Of a stretch of DNA of 64,000 bases, positions 1 through 10,250 are shown piece by piece (position 1 is the stretch's first letter; every line of letters starts with the position of its first letter). The DNA lies in NCBI RefSeq assembly GCF_004564355.1, contig NZ_CP038266.1, positions 3,286,001 to 3,350,000 of the forward strand, given 5' to 3'. The stretch is from Microbacterium wangchenii. Its GTDB lineage: Bacteria; Actinomycetota; Actinomycetes; Actinomycetales; Microbacteriaceae. The position numbers were made by a program, and so were the translations under genes. Under the pieces are notes generated by a model. The model was not told the origin of the DNA and did not search any database. It saw nothing but the letters and a program-made list of their open reading frames with translations.

Positions 1-1520
<1,520 letters not shown>

Positions 1521-1588
1521 CAACACGAAACGGTGGCCTATTTTTCGCCCGTCGTTTTGGCCGGGTTCTCAACCGTCGCCGACACCGC

Positions 1589-1902
1589 TCACGCGGTGAC
1601 TTCGCCGACGCTCAATAGTGCAGCGAATAGCGTCAGCAGTAGAGCCAAAGAGAACAGGACCCACCGGCGACCGAGCACGGCGAGAACCGCAGGACTGCGG
1701 AGGCAACAGCAGCCGAGGCCGCTCCGGTCTTCCACGCAGTGACACTTGCTGGTCCCATGCCCGAGCCCGAGAGTGCGAGGCCGACAGCACTAGCAAGCAG
1801 GCTCCAGACGAGCGCCACCGTAGCCATCGCCGTGAGAATCCATAGGCACCAGCCTCCTATCCCACAGACACTTCGCCAGCGGGGCTCTGCTCGTCGCGTC
1901 AC
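1589..1902 (-). pseudogene. small two-helix membrane protein, frameshifted
   Basis: From GTG at 1902 the minus strand encodes a hydrophobic segment (MATVALVWSLLASAVGLAL) running into an Ala-rich stretch, but the frame ends at 1633 with a Cys-rich tail that looks out of frame. In a neighbouring frame the next bases read AVLAVLGRRWVLFSLALLL and go on to SVGEVTA and a stop at 1589. Joining the two gives one coherent protein of about 100 residues with two membrane helices, so a one-base shift near 1675-1695 is likely. It is either a real mutation or a sequence error. The function is unknown. The IS21 end abuts its stop codon. Confidence 0.5.
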
Positions 1903-2167
1903 ACTCGACCCCGACAGGCTGAGAAGTCAGTTCGGTGCAGGTAGCACCTGGCGCAGGTGTGCGTTGACCGTTCGCGTGCCGACATCGTTTGATCTTGCCC
2001 CATAACGTTTGTGGAGGCCTACAAAGACTGAGTAGTCACCGTGCGCGTCCCGATGCGGAGTTCCAGTTTTGCTCGCGACAGTCGCGAACGCGCGGGGTGT
2101 GGGGTCGGGATGGCACCCCCGCACCGCGAATCCCGTCGGCTCAGCGGACGAACGGCAGCCGCGGTTC

Positions 2168-2845
2168 TCATTCCAGCAGTCCGGACCGGTAGGCCAGAAC
2201 GGCGGCCTGGACACGGTTGTCGATGCCGAGGTGCGCGAAGAGGGCCGAGAGATACTGTTTGACGGTGCCTTCGGAAAGGCTCATCTGAGAGCCGATCTGA
2301 GCGTTCGACAGCCCTCGGCCGACGAGGGCGAGCAACTCCAGTTGTCGCTCAGTGAGCAGGTCGCGAATCCGCTGGTTCTCCTGATCCGAACGCATCGCGG
2401 TGCGTTCCCGTGTCGCGAGCCAGCGCGCGACACGAGGGGAGAACACGCCACCGCCGTGGGCAAGCGCTCGGACGCCGCCGATCAACTGTTGCGGATCGTC
2501 GGATTTGAGCAGGAACCCGAGCGCCCCCGCGCTCAACGCATCGCTGATGAGCAGATCGTCGGAGAACGTGGTGAGCATCGCGACAGGAAGGAGAGGCTGA
2601 CGCCGCTTGATGTCACGCAGCGCTTGGATCCCGTCGAGACGCGGCATCTGAATATCGAGGAGGACCACGTCCACGCGGTGCGCGGCGGCAGCTTCGGTGG
2701 CCTCGACCCCGTCCCCCGCCTCGGCCACGACCTGGATGTCATCAGCGGTCGACAAGATGCCGACGATGCCGGCGCGGACGAGTCGGTCGTCGTCCGCGAT
2801 GAGCACGCGGGCGGGCTGCACGGACGGCGCGGAGATACCGGTCAT
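2168..2845 (-). CDS. NarL/LuxR-family response regulator
   Basis: This 225-residue DNA-binding response regulator is partner of the kinase just upstream. The receiver domain (about 12-130) has the acidic pocket ADDD, the phosphoacceptor Asp64 in LLDIQMP, a Thr in LTTF and a Lys in LLKSDD. The C-terminal LuxR-type HTH (about 160-222) reads LTERQLELLALVGRGLSNAQI with the usual SEGTVKQYLS recognition helix. Its ATG overlaps the kinase stop by 4 bases, so the two are translationally coupled. Targets cannot be read from sequence. Confidence 0.93.
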   Translation of the reverse strand: MTGISAPSVQPARVLIADDDRLVRAGIVGILSTADDIQVVAEAGDGVEATEAAAAHRVDVVLLDIQMPRLDGIQALRDIKRRQPLLPVAMLTTFSDDLLISDALSAGALGFLLKSDDPQQLIGGVRALAHGGGVFSPRVARWLATRERTAMRSDQENQRIRDLLTERQLELLALVGRGLSNAQIGSQMSLSEGTVKQYLSALFAHLGIDNRVQAAVLAYRSGLLE

Positions 2846-4272
2846 GACGCGGGTATGACTCCCATACGCGTGACGGCATCGTCATCAAAGCAGACCACGT
2901 GAACGTCGCTGCGTTCGAAGAAGCTGACGTCGGATTCGTAGTAGCGACATTGCTCGCCGCTTTTCGGGGGGAACTGATCGCGTGGCGCGTCGAGGACTTC
3001 GAAGATCGGCAGCGAGAGCTCGACCTCCGCGCGTGGATCGCCGGGCTGTATCTCGGCGAACTGGGGCGCACTCACCACCGACAGCACGGTCGCCGCCGTC
3101 AGGTAGGCGAAGGTGACCGCCAGCACGGCGCCGAGGATCGCTGCCGGCAGCACGATGGCGACCCTGGTCGCCATCGTGCGACTTTGCGCCGCTTCATTCT
3201 CCGCGGCAACGATGTCCTCCGCCGCCGTGACGCGATCGGACGGGGAAGGTTTGGCGTCGGTGGGGAGGGTGAGCTTCAGAGCGAAGACGTCCGGCGAACG
3301 CCCCACCTCCAGAGTCCCGCCCAGCATCCCTGCGCGGTGCCGGATTCCGACGAGTCCGAACCCGCTCGACGGGGGCCGGTCGGCGCCATCCTGTGCAGGC
3401 ATCGCATTGGAGACCTCGGCCACCATCGTCGAACCGGTGACATGGATGGCGATGCCGACCTGTTCGCCCGGCGCGTGCTTCGCGGCGTTCGTGAGGGATT
3501 CCTGAACCAGTCGTGCGACCGCAGTCTGCGCTTCTGCGCTCAGGATCTCCGTCAATCCCTCCGGAACATCGGTTGTCACGGGGATACCTGCTGAGCGTGC
3601 GCTCTCCACGGCGTCCATGATCGTGGGGACCCCCGTGCCCGTGGCGATCGCGCCGGGATCGCGGAGCAGACGTACGGCGTTCCCCAGCTCCTCCGCTGCC
3701 TCCGCTGAAGCCTGCCGCAGCTCAGTGACCGCGGCGCGGTCAGCCGGCGCCAGTGTCGAGGTGAGCGAGAGCTGCCCCAGCCGCACAGCGATCAGGGTGA
3801 GGCTATGGCCGAGCCCGTCGTGCATCTCTGCGGCCAGAGACATCCGTTCGCGCTGAAGCGCGGTCTGAATATCGTTCGACCGTCTTTCGGCTTCCATCGC
3901 GGCCAGCCTCCAGCCGCGGTGGAGATACTCGCGCCGGTGCCGCAGCACCGCAGCGACCGCCATTGGCCCGGTCAGGCACAGGGAAGTGAGAAGACCTGCG
4001 ACCGTCCCGAGAGCGAGGTTCTCGATGGTCAAGCCCGGGAACTGCACGACGATCGCTGACACCATCACCCAGGTGACGATGGTGAGCAGCGGAACCTTCG
4101 GAGCCGCGAGAACCAGCACAACAGAACACACGATGATGATCGCCAGAGCGAGCAACGGTGCATCCACAAGCAGCCAACGCGATGAGAGCCCGGCCACCAC
4201 GGCAACGACCGCGCCGACCGCGACACGGGTACGGGCACCCGGGGAACGCCGATCCCGCGATTCGGTGGACAT
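2842..4272 (-). CDS. HisKA_3 sensor histidine kinase with C-terminal extracytoplasmic domain
   Basis: This 476-residue kinase is the first gene of a two-component operon. Several membrane helices fill residues about 15-110, followed by a HisKA_3 dimerisation domain with His151 (AAEMHDGLGHSLTLI) and an HATPase domain (QESLTNAAKHA; GFGLVGIRHRAG). Unusually, another membrane helix follows the ATPase domain (AIVLPAAILGAVLAVTFAYL, about 373-393), and the last ~80 residues, with two Cys, would lie outside the cell. Most kinases of this family end with the ATPase domain, so the C-terminal segment may be the sensor (inference). The ligand is unknown. Confidence 0.9.
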   Translation of the reverse strand: MSTESRDRRSPGARTRVAVGAVVAVVAGLSSRWLLVDAPLLALAIIIVCSVVLVLAAPKVPLLTIVTWVMVSAIVVQFPGLTIENLALGTVAGLLTSLCLTGPMAVAAVLRHRREYLHRGWRLAAMEAERRSNDIQTALQRERMSLAAEMHDGLGHSLTLIAVRLGQLSLTSTLAPADRAAVTELRQASAEAAEELGNAVRLLRDPGAIATGTGVPTIMDAVESARSAGIPVTTDVPEGLTEILSAEAQTAVARLVQESLTNAAKHAPGEQVGIAIHVTGSTMVAEVSNAMPAQDGADRPPSSGFGLVGIRHRAGMLGGTLEVGRSPDVFALKLTLPTDAKPSPSDRVTAAEDIVAAENEAAQSRTMATRVAIVLPAAILGAVLAVTFAYLTAATVLSVVSAPQFAEIQPGDPRAEVELSLPIFEVLDAPRDQFPPKSGEQCRYYESDVSFFERSDVHVVCFDDDAVTRMGVIPAS

Positions 4273-4380
4273 TCCACCAATCTAGGAGGCGCCGCACACC
4301 TGCGAAGCTAACCATCGTCAGTGCAGACGTGCCCGATCGTCGGTTCTGCCGCACCTTCTGGCCCTCATAGCGTCGCAGTC

Positions 4381-4992
4381 ATGATCGATCTCATCTGGAC
4401 GTTGCTGGACCGAGCGGGAGAACACGCGACTCTTGTGCTCGTCTGCATCTTCCTCTTCGCCGCCATCGACGCAGCGCTCGGCGTAGGCGCCATCCTCCCC
4501 GGCGAGACAGGGATCGTACTTGCGGCGATGGCCCTCGCAGACAGCCCCTTGCATGTCGCACTGGCCGTCGTGGCCGCAGCAACCGGAGCCTTCCTGGGCG
4601 ACCACATCGGCTTCGCCGTCGGCCGGAAACTGGGCCCACGCCTAGGCGAGACGAGACTGATCAATCGCCTCGGACAGGACAGGTGGATGACAGCGCGCGA
4701 CTTCGTCGCCCGCCAGTTCTGGGTCGTCATAGTGGCTCGGCTCATGCCCGGCATACGAACCCTCGTCGCTGCAGCCGCTGGAGCATCCACCATCCGCTAT
4801 CGGCGTTTCGCCGCGATCTGCGCAGTAGCCGCAGTCATCTGGGCCACGCTCTGGGTCATCGGCGGAGCGACGATCGGTCCGGTGCTGCTTCAGATCGTGG
4901 ACCGCTACACGATTCCGTCGCTCCTCGTCGCGGGCGCGGCAGTTCTCGCCGCCATCATCGTGCAACGCCGTCGCGCGCGGGTCCGCTCGTGA
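4381..4992 (+). CDS. DedA-family membrane protein
   Basis: This 203-residue SNARE-associated/DedA protein belongs to a family of small integral membrane proteins linked to lipid flipping and envelope homeostasis. Seen are the N-terminal helix with GAILPGETG, the conserved glycine-rich GAFLGDHIGFAVGRKLG, the RFMPG-like motif ARLMPGIRTLVAAAAG, and C-terminal helices. The start is ATG 4381; an in-frame GTG at 4321 would add 20 hydrophilic residues that do not look like DedA. It is divergent from the kinase gene. A positively charged tail (QRRRARVRS) ends the protein. Confidence 0.9.
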   Translation: MIDLIWTLLDRAGEHATLVLVCIFLFAAIDAALGVGAILPGETGIVLAAMALADSPLHVALAVVAAATGAFLGDHIGFAVGRKLGPRLGETRLINRLGQDRWMTARDFVARQFWVVIVARLMPGIRTLVAAAAGASTIRYRRFAAICAVAAVIWATLWVIGGATIGPVLLQIVDRYTIPSLLVAGAAVLAAIIVQRRRARVRS

Positions 4993-5011
4993 ACCGTCCA
5001 TCACCGCCCCC

Positions 5012-5351
5012 ATGCGGTCAGTCCGAGTGGCGATCTTGCACGCCGGCATCGCGACGATCGAGCTGGCCACGCCGACGCACGCAACGAACATCGACGACGT
5101 CAAGGGCGCACCGCACACCCAGGGAGCGCTGCGGATCGCGCTGGAGGTCGAGAACACCGAGCAGGCTGTCGCGGCGGCGCGTGGCAGCGGCGCCGAGCTC
5201 ATCGCTCCGCCGGTACAGACGCCATTCCAGAGCCTCAACGCCCGAGTTCAGGGAACCGCCGGCTGGCATGTGACGTTCTTCCAGCAGCTGGAGACCCTCG
5301 AGCAGCGCGCGAAACGCGAGGGCATCGCGACCGACGACGTCCGTGGGGGTG
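5012..5351 (+). pseudogene. truncated VOC-family (glyoxalase-like) protein
   Basis: The frame from 5012 matches the C-terminal half of VOC-fold proteins: GIATIELATP, GALRIALEVEN, APPVQTPFQSLNARV and WHVTFFQQLETL are typical. The N-terminal half of the fold is absent, and after about residue 112 (ATDDV) the frame runs on into unrelated low-quality sequence, with a TGA in another frame at 5349-5351. It is read as a remnant. The open frame continues to 5653, but that part crosses the tRNA-like repeat and is not believed to be coding. Confidence 0.6.
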
Positions 5352-5583
5352 AGGCGGCGGCCCGCCTCGCCGATCGCCCGGGCGGTGGTCGGGCGCGCAC
5401 CAGGCCCGGACTCGGTCGCGGCGACAGACCTATTCTTCGCGAGCGATCCGCGCACCGGCGCCGACGCGCGGTCACTGTCGTCATGCCCGAAGCCCGGAAG
5501 CGACGGTCAGCAGTTGTCGCGTTACACTCGGCACGAACGAGACACAGAGGCTGCACAAAATGCCAACTGATCCGGCCTTTTTG

Positions 5584-5607
5584 GCGGAGACGGAGGGATT
5601 CGAACCC
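5584..5607 (-). repeat. left attachment site candidate, tRNA-Ser 3'-end copy
   Basis: The 17 bases GCGGAGACGGAGGGATT, then one mismatch, then GAACCC repeat the 3' end and T-arm of the tRNA-Ser(GCU) gene at 51305-51328, in the same orientation. The rest of a tRNA does not follow. This is the pattern left by integration into a tRNA 3' end. The mismatch (C here, T in the tRNA) falls in the T-loop, and both versions are valid T-loops. Confidence 0.7.
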
Positions 5608-6113
5608 GGCCTGCACGCGTGCGTGCGGGGGCGTTCATGGGCGCTCCCCTTGATCTGCCGCGGTTTGCGGGCGCGTTCGCGCGCGTTGAGTAGTGTCTGC
5701 GGATGTTCAGTTGTTCGCATTTCTTTCCCACGCCGGCAGATCGCAACGGGCCCACTTCGAAAGGGTGTCGGTCTCGGTCTGGATGCGCAGATACTCTCCC
5801 GGCGCGAGGGTCGTGTCAATCACTTGATGGCCACCCTCGCTCCGCTCTCTAGCACGGCTACTGCGGCCGGGTCGAGATGCGCAGGGGGAAGACGTTGACC
5901 GCGACGACGGTCGCAGCGACGCCGCCCACGATCGCGCCGCATCACCGGCGGCCACTAAAAACGCGCGATGGCCCATTCGATACAAGGCACTAACGGCACC
6001 CGTTTTCGGGACGGCGTGTCACGGAGGTTGCGGCAGGGTCGACCCCGCGTGCCGAAATCGATCGTTTTCGACAGGGCCGACCGTTGGGAAGCCCGGTACC
6101 GATTCGCGCAGCG
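5608..6113. other. gene-poor left end of the element
   Basis: No intact gene is seen. Bases 5610-5640 contain a GC-rich inverted stretch (CTGCACGCGTGCGTGCGGG). On the minus strand a short hydrophobic tail reading AIVGGVAATVVAVNVFPLR ends at 5858-5860; it has an in-frame stop just before it and looks like the debris of a membrane-protein gene. The rest shows no clear coding signal. Confidence 0.4.
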
Positions 6114-6950
6114 TCACTCCTTCTTCCGACGCCTTCCGGGGAATCGGCGATCGAACGCCTCTTCGTAGCGCGCCAAGTCTTCTTCTGTCTGTCCAAGCTC
6201 AACCGGACGAAGACGGGGTATGTCAGCGCCGATGTGCATCGGGTCCGTATAGAAGCGCAGGTACCCGGACAAGTCCTCGCGAGAAGCGATCCAATAGATG
6301 AACCCGATCAAGACGAAGGAGATGCCCGTCGTGATCAACACAGCAGCCCACACCGGCCAGGAGATCGCTTGAGTAATTTCTTCGACGTTGAGAAGCACGC
6401 CGGCCGCGAGCGCCAAGAAGAAGACGACCGGCACAAGGTTGGACGGGAACGCAAGTACTCGGACAAGCGCACGCGCCTCATCGTCGCCAAGTCGCTTGTA
6501 GACGTAGACGACCCGTGCAGCCGCCCGACCGGACCACGAACGCACCAGAGCGGCGTACGTCACGAAGGCGATCATGAGTGTGATCAATTGCCCTGGACCC
6601 AACAATATGGGTTCGACTGCGTCTTGCTCAGCCAGTGCGTGCAGTTCACCGGGCGCGCTGAGCAGCAGCCAAAACACCGGAGTCAGCAAGAGAGCGAGCG
6701 CAGCCTCGTACCACGTCAGACTCGGATAGCGGGTAGCTGCGACGAGGCGGTAGGAACGATCGGTGACGCTCTCTTGAAGGTCATGTTTTACATCGCCATC
6801 GAGCTCGGCCACAAGCTTGACGTCTGTGGTGAGATCGCTACGGAGGCGTCGCGCGGTTGAACCAAACGCTGTGTAGAAGGTCGCGATTAGGCCGAGCAGG
6901 GAGACGGCGACGGCTACGAGGGCTTGCCAATCAGACGCGAAGAGATTCAC
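6114..6950 (-). CDS. unknown multi-pass membrane protein
   Basis: About 278 residues from GTG 6950; the open frame extends to 7049, but the extra N-terminal part overlaps an arsC-like fragment and is not hydrophobic. One N-terminal helix (WQALVAVAVSLLGLIATFYT) is followed by a basic cytoplasmic segment, then four or five helices (LALLLTPVFWLLLSA; LITLMIAFVTYAALV; LVPVVFFLALAAGVLL; WAAVLITTGISFVLIGFIYW), and a charged tail ending RRRKKE. I do not recognise the family. No strong ribosome site is visible for either start. Confidence 0.6.
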   Translation of the reverse strand: MNLFASDWQALVAVAVSLLGLIATFYTAFGSTARRLRSDLTTDVKLVAELDGDVKHDLQESVTDRSYRLVAATRYPSLTWYEAALALLLTPVFWLLLSAPGELHALAEQDAVEPILLGPGQLITLMIAFVTYAALVRSWSGRAAARVVYVYKRLGDDEARALVRVLAFPSNLVPVVFFLALAAGVLLNVEEITQAISWPVWAAVLITTGISFVLIGFIYWIASREDLSGYLRFYTDPMHIGADIPRLRPVELGQTEEDLARYEEAFDRRFPGRRRKKE

Positions 6951-7050
6951 AGAGCAAGAATCTCGAAGGGGCGTCAAGACGCGCAAGCAGCTGATGACTG
7001 AACCCTCGGGTGGCAGCCGGTCGCAGACGATCGTTTGCGGGACGGTCAAG

Positions 7051-7116
7051 ACGAGCGGCGCCGAGCTGGGAGCGGCCGGCGTTGTGCTGACAGATGAAAA
7101 GATCGGTCGGTTTCAT
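7051..7116 (-). pseudogene. arsenate reductase (arsC) N-terminal remnant
   Basis: From ATG 7116 the minus strand encodes [16 protein letters not shown], the catalytic P-loop of low-molecular-weight phosphatase-type arsenate reductases (CX5R: Cys, then HNAG, then Arg). Homology stops after about 22 residues, and none of the three frames continues into the expected arsenate reductase sequence. It points away from the intact arsenic operon. It is probably left over from rearrangement of an earlier arsenic cluster. Confidence 0.6.
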
Positions 7117-7166
7117 GCGGCTCTCCTCGGTATGTGCGGCTTCTGATGATCAGGATTGCGCGCTGT

Positions 7167-7198
7167 ATCGACCTCTGTCAATATAGACATATGTCGAT
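7167..7198 (+). promoter_or_regulatory. two abutting ArsR-type operators at the trxB start
   Basis: Two 16-bp dyads lie side by side: ATCGACCTCTGTCAAT (7167-7182) and ATAGACATATGTCGAT (7183-7198), both fitting ATNGAC-N4-GTCNAT. The second contains the trxB initiation codon (7191-7193). Binding there would block both transcription start and, for a leaderless message, the start codon itself. The likely ligand is the ArsR domain encoded downstream (inference). Confidence 0.7.
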
Positions 7199-8159
7199 TC
7201 AAGAGGTTGAGCTGGTCATCGTCGGGTCGGGCCCTTCGGGGTACACGGCAGCGGTGTACGCGGCGCGGGCGGGGCTCGCCTCCGTTGTCATCGCGGGTTC
7301 TGTCACCGCGGGCGGTGCGCTCATGACGACTACGGAGGTGGAGAATTTCCCCGGTTTCGTCGATGGCATCCAGGGACCAGAGCTGATGGACACGATGCGC
7401 CGGCAGGCCGAACGTTTCGGCGCCCGCATCCTCCTCGACGATGCGATTCGCGTTGACCTCGAATCGGACACGAAAGTCATCGAGACGGGTGCCGGGCAGA
7501 CGTTCCATGCCCGCGCGGTCATCCTCACCATGGGGTCGGCATACCGGAAGCTGGGGCTTCCCGACGAGGAGCGCCTCTCGGGTCATGGCGTGTCGTGGTG
7601 TGCGACGTGCGATGGGTTCTTCTTCCGAGACCAGGACATCGTCGTGGTCGGTGGCGGCGACTCGGCCATGGAGGAAGCACTGTTCTTGACGCGGTTCGCG
7701 CGGAAGGTGACCGTTGTTCACCGCCGGGACTCGTTCCGAGCGTCGAAGATCATGGCCGAGCGAGTGCTCGAGCACCCGAAGATCGACGTCGCGTGGAACA
7801 GCGAGATCGCAGCCCTGCAGGGAGAAGAGAAGGTGCAGGGAGTTCGCCTCCGCGACACCGTCACCGGAGCCGAGCGCAACCTCCCTGTGACGGGCGTGTT
7901 CGTCGCGATCGGCCACGACCCCCGCTCTGAGCTGGTCGCTGGACAGATCACCACGGATGCCGATGGTTACGTGCTGGTCGACCATCCCTCCACGCGCACC
8001 TCACTCACCGGGGTGTTCGCCGCCGGCGACCTCGTAGACCACACCTATCGGCAGGCGATCACGGCCGCTGGAACCGGATGCGCGGCAGCACAAGACGCGC
8101 AGCACTACCTCGCCGCGCTCGATCTTCCCACCCTCACCGCGGCGGGGGCTTTCGCGTGA
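7191..8159 (+). CDS. trxB: thioredoxin reductase-like flavoprotein of the arsenic operon
   Basis: This 322-residue FAD/NADPH disulfide reductase has the FAD-binding GSGPSG (12-17), the redox pair CATC (137-140), the NADPH-binding GGGDSA (154-159) and the C-terminal FAD motif [21 protein letters not shown]. Length and motif order match bacterial TrxB. ATG 7191 is chosen because homology begins directly after it; there is no ribosome site, so a leaderless message is plausible. It heads the operon with acr3 and overlaps it by 4 bases, and probably feeds reducing power to arsenate reduction (inference). No thioredoxin gene is in the cluster. Confidence 0.92.
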   Translation: MSIQEVELVIVGSGPSGYTAAVYAARAGLASVVIAGSVTAGGALMTTTEVENFPGFVDGIQGPELMDTMRRQAERFGARILLDDAIRVDLESDTKVIETGAGQTFHARAVILTMGSAYRKLGLPDEERLSGHGVSWCATCDGFFFRDQDIVVVGGGDSAMEEALFLTRFARKVTVVHRRDSFRASKIMAERVLEHPKIDVAWNSEIAALQGEEKVQGVRLRDTVTGAERNLPVTGVFVAIGHDPRSELVAGQITTDADGYVLVDHPSTRTSLTGVFAAGDLVDHTYRQAITAAGTGCAAAQDAQHYLAALDLPTLTAAGAFA

Positions 8160-9250
8160 GCAACGCAGCGCCCGCAACTCGCCGCCTCTCGACCCTCGAT
8201 CGGTGGCTGCCGCTGTGGATCGGCTTGGCGATGGCCGGCGGCATCCTCCTGGGCCGGTTCATCCCGGGCCTGTCCGAACTGCTCGCCCACCTCGAAGTCG
8301 GCGGAATCTCTGTTCCGATCGCGCTCGGTTTGCTGATCATGATGTACCCGGTGCTCGCAAAGGTCCGCTACGACAAGGTCGCCGCCGTCACCGGCGACAA
8401 GAAGCTCCTCATCTCTTCGCTAGCCCTGAACTGGATCGCCGGCCCGGCACTGATGTTCGCCCTCGCGTGGGTGTTCCTGCCGGACCTGCCCGAGTATAGG
8501 ACGGGCCTGATCATCGTCGGCCTCGCCCGTTGCATCGCCATGGTCGTCATCTGGAACGACCTTGCCTGCGGCGACCGGGAAGCGGCCGCCGTGCTCGTCG
8601 CGATCAACTCGGTGTTCCAGGTCATCGCGTTCTCGATCCTCGGCTGGTTCTACCTCACCGTCCTCCCCGGCTGGCTAGGCCTCGACAGCCAAGGCCTAGA
8701 CGTCTCCGTGTGGCAGATCGCACTCAACGTGCTCATCTTCCTCGGCGTCCCCCTGGTCGCCGGGCTCGCTTCCCGTCTCATCGGGGAACGCCGGAAGGGA
8801 CGCGCCTGGTACGAGACGTCATTCCTCCCCAAGATCGGACCGTGGGCACTCTACGGGCTGCTGTTCACGATCGTGCTGCTGTTCGCCCTCCAGGGAGAAC
8901 AGGTCACCTCACGGCCGTTGGACGTCGTCCGGATTGCACTACCGCTGCTGGTCTACTTCGCCGTCATGTGGTTCGCCGGCCTCATCACCGGCAAGACCCT
9001 CGGCCTGGGCTACGCACGCTCGTCAACGCTCGCATTCACCGCGGCGGGCAACAACTTCGAACTCGCCATCGCCGTCGCGATCGGCACCTTCGGCGCCACC
9101 TCAGGGCAGGCCCTCGCCGGTGTCGTCGGGCCACTGATCGAAGTTCCCGTTCTGGTCGGCCTGGTCTACGTCTCTCTGTGGGCTGCGCGAGCATGGTTCC
9201 ACACCGACCCGTACGCGATTCCCGCACCCGCCCTGGAAAGGACTCGATGA
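8156..9250 (+). CDS. acr3: Acr3-family arsenite efflux permease
   Basis: This 364-residue membrane carrier exports arsenite using the proton gradient. About ten helices are visible. The conserved Cys126 ([18 protein letters not shown]) is the residue needed for arsenite transport in Acr3 proteins, and the [19 protein letters not shown] motif is the family signature in the penultimate helices. GTG 8156 overlaps the trxB stop in GTGA, and its own stop overlaps the following gene, so the four arsenic genes form one translationally coupled operon. Confidence 0.95.
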   Translation: MSNAAPATRRLSTLDRWLPLWIGLAMAGGILLGRFIPGLSELLAHLEVGGISVPIALGLLIMMYPVLAKVRYDKVAAVTGDKKLLISSLALNWIAGPALMFALAWVFLPDLPEYRTGLIIVGLARCIAMVVIWNDLACGDREAAAVLVAINSVFQVIAFSILGWFYLTVLPGWLGLDSQGLDVSVWQIALNVLIFLGVPLVAGLASRLIGERRKGRAWYETSFLPKIGPWALYGLLFTIVLLFALQGEQVTSRPLDVVRIALPLLVYFAVMWFAGLITGKTLGLGYARSSTLAFTAAGNNFELAIAVAIGTFGATSGQALAGVVGPLIEVPVLVGLVYVSLWAARAWFHTDPYAIPAPALERTR

Positions 9251-10239
9251 TGAGCGCCGCTACCACCACCGCAGACGACATCTGCGCCCCGTCTCCAACG
9301 CACGCAATCGGAGATGACGCGGCCGCGGCGATCGCCACCACGTTGAAGGCGCTCTCAGACCCGCTCCGGCTGCGGATGCTGTCCGCGATCGCGACGGACG
9401 CGCGCGGAGAATCGTGCGTGTGCGACCTCGCGGAACTCGCCGAGGTGTCACAGCCCACCGTGTCGCACCACCTGAAGGTGCTCCGCGACACCGGCGTACT
9501 CACCTCCGAGCGGCGCGGCACCTGGGTCTGGTACCGGATCGCCCCGGCCCTCCGCCCGGCGGTGGCAACCCTGCTCGACTCGTTCGCCCCCGCCGCCATC
9601 GCTCCCATCCGTGCCGAGCATGCTGGCCTCACAAACGTCGACAACGCCCTCACCCACCTGGCCGAAGCGCTCAGTCAGGACTACCCACAGCTCGACGGCA
9701 GCCTGGTGGCGACAATCGTCCGCGAGTCGTACACGTCCCTGGCCAAGAGCGCTCGGGTGAAGAACCACCTCCTGGCGCTCACCGAACGGTTCGCCCGCCA
9801 ACGACTCGCTGACATCACCCGTGACCGCACGCAAGGACAGCCGCAGGTGCTGTTCGTCTGCGTCGCGAACGCAGGTAGATCGCAGCTCGCCGCGGCACTG
9901 GTGAATCAGCGCTCGGCCGGCGCCGTCGTGGCACGCTCGGCCGGATCGACCCCGGCCGCCGAGATCCACCCCCACGTGCGGCCCCTCATCGACGAGCTGA
10001 CCCCAGACAGTGACGAACCGCGGTTCCCTAAACCGCTGACCGATGACGCAGTCCGCGCAGCTGACGTCGTCATCACCATGGGCTGCGGCGACGTCTGCCC
10101 CATTATCCCCGGCGTCCGCTACGAAGACTGGACCGTCGGCGACCCCGCCCTCGCCTCCGCCGAAGGCGTCGCCGCGATCCGCGACGACATCGCCCGACGC
10201 GTCGACGCTCTCCTTGCCACCCTCACCCCCGCACAATGA
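9247..10239 (+). CDS. ArsR repressor fused to arsenate reductase
   Basis: This 330-residue protein has three parts. Residues about 20-110 are an ArsR winged helix with a Cys pair (Cys57 and Cys59 in ESCVCDLAEL) suited to arsenite binding and the recognition helix SQPTVSHHLKVLR. Residues about 130-192 form a three-helix segment often found in front of actinobacterial phosphatase-like reductases. Residues 200-330 are an arsenate reductase with the P-loop Cys205-X5-Arg211 (FVCVANAGRSQ) and VVITMGCGDVCP. Repressor and enzyme of the same substrate are thus one chain. Such fusions have been reported in Microbacterium arsenic clusters (from memory). ATG 9247 or ATG 9250 may start it. Confidence 0.93.
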   Translation: MMSAATTTADDICAPSPTHAIGDDAAAAIATTLKALSDPLRLRMLSAIATDARGESCVCDLAELAEVSQPTVSHHLKVLRDTGVLTSERRGTWVWYRIAPALRPAVATLLDSFAPAAIAPIRAEHAGLTNVDNALTHLAEALSQDYPQLDGSLVATIVRESYTSLAKSARVKNHLLALTERFARQRLADITRDRTQGQPQVLFVCVANAGRSQLAAALVNQRSAGAVVARSAGSTPAAEIHPHVRPLIDELTPDSDEPRFPKPLTDDAVRAADVVITMGCGDVCPIIPGVRYEDWTVGDPALASAEGVAAIRDDIARRVDALLATLTPAQ

Positions 10240-10250
10240 CCGGAGCCACC

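Noticed and set aside
2069..2902. Long plus-strand frame opposite the response regulator
   Set aside because: Mirror of a high-GC gene; the minus strand has clear receiver and LuxR domains.
5560..5898. Open frame starting with AETEGFEPG across the left tRNA-like repeat
   Set aside because: This is the well-known false translation of tRNA 3' ends; the same occurs at 51305. It is not a gene.
6000..6100. Possible transposon end (CGTTTTCGGGACGGCG and ATCGTTTTCGAC similar to Tn3-type ends)
   Set aside because: The similarity is short, no matching opposite end or transposase was found nearby.
8530..9246. N-terminal extension of the ArsR-ArsC frame into acr3
   Set aside because: That part is an out-of-frame reading of the Acr3 gene; the ArsR domain begins at 9247.
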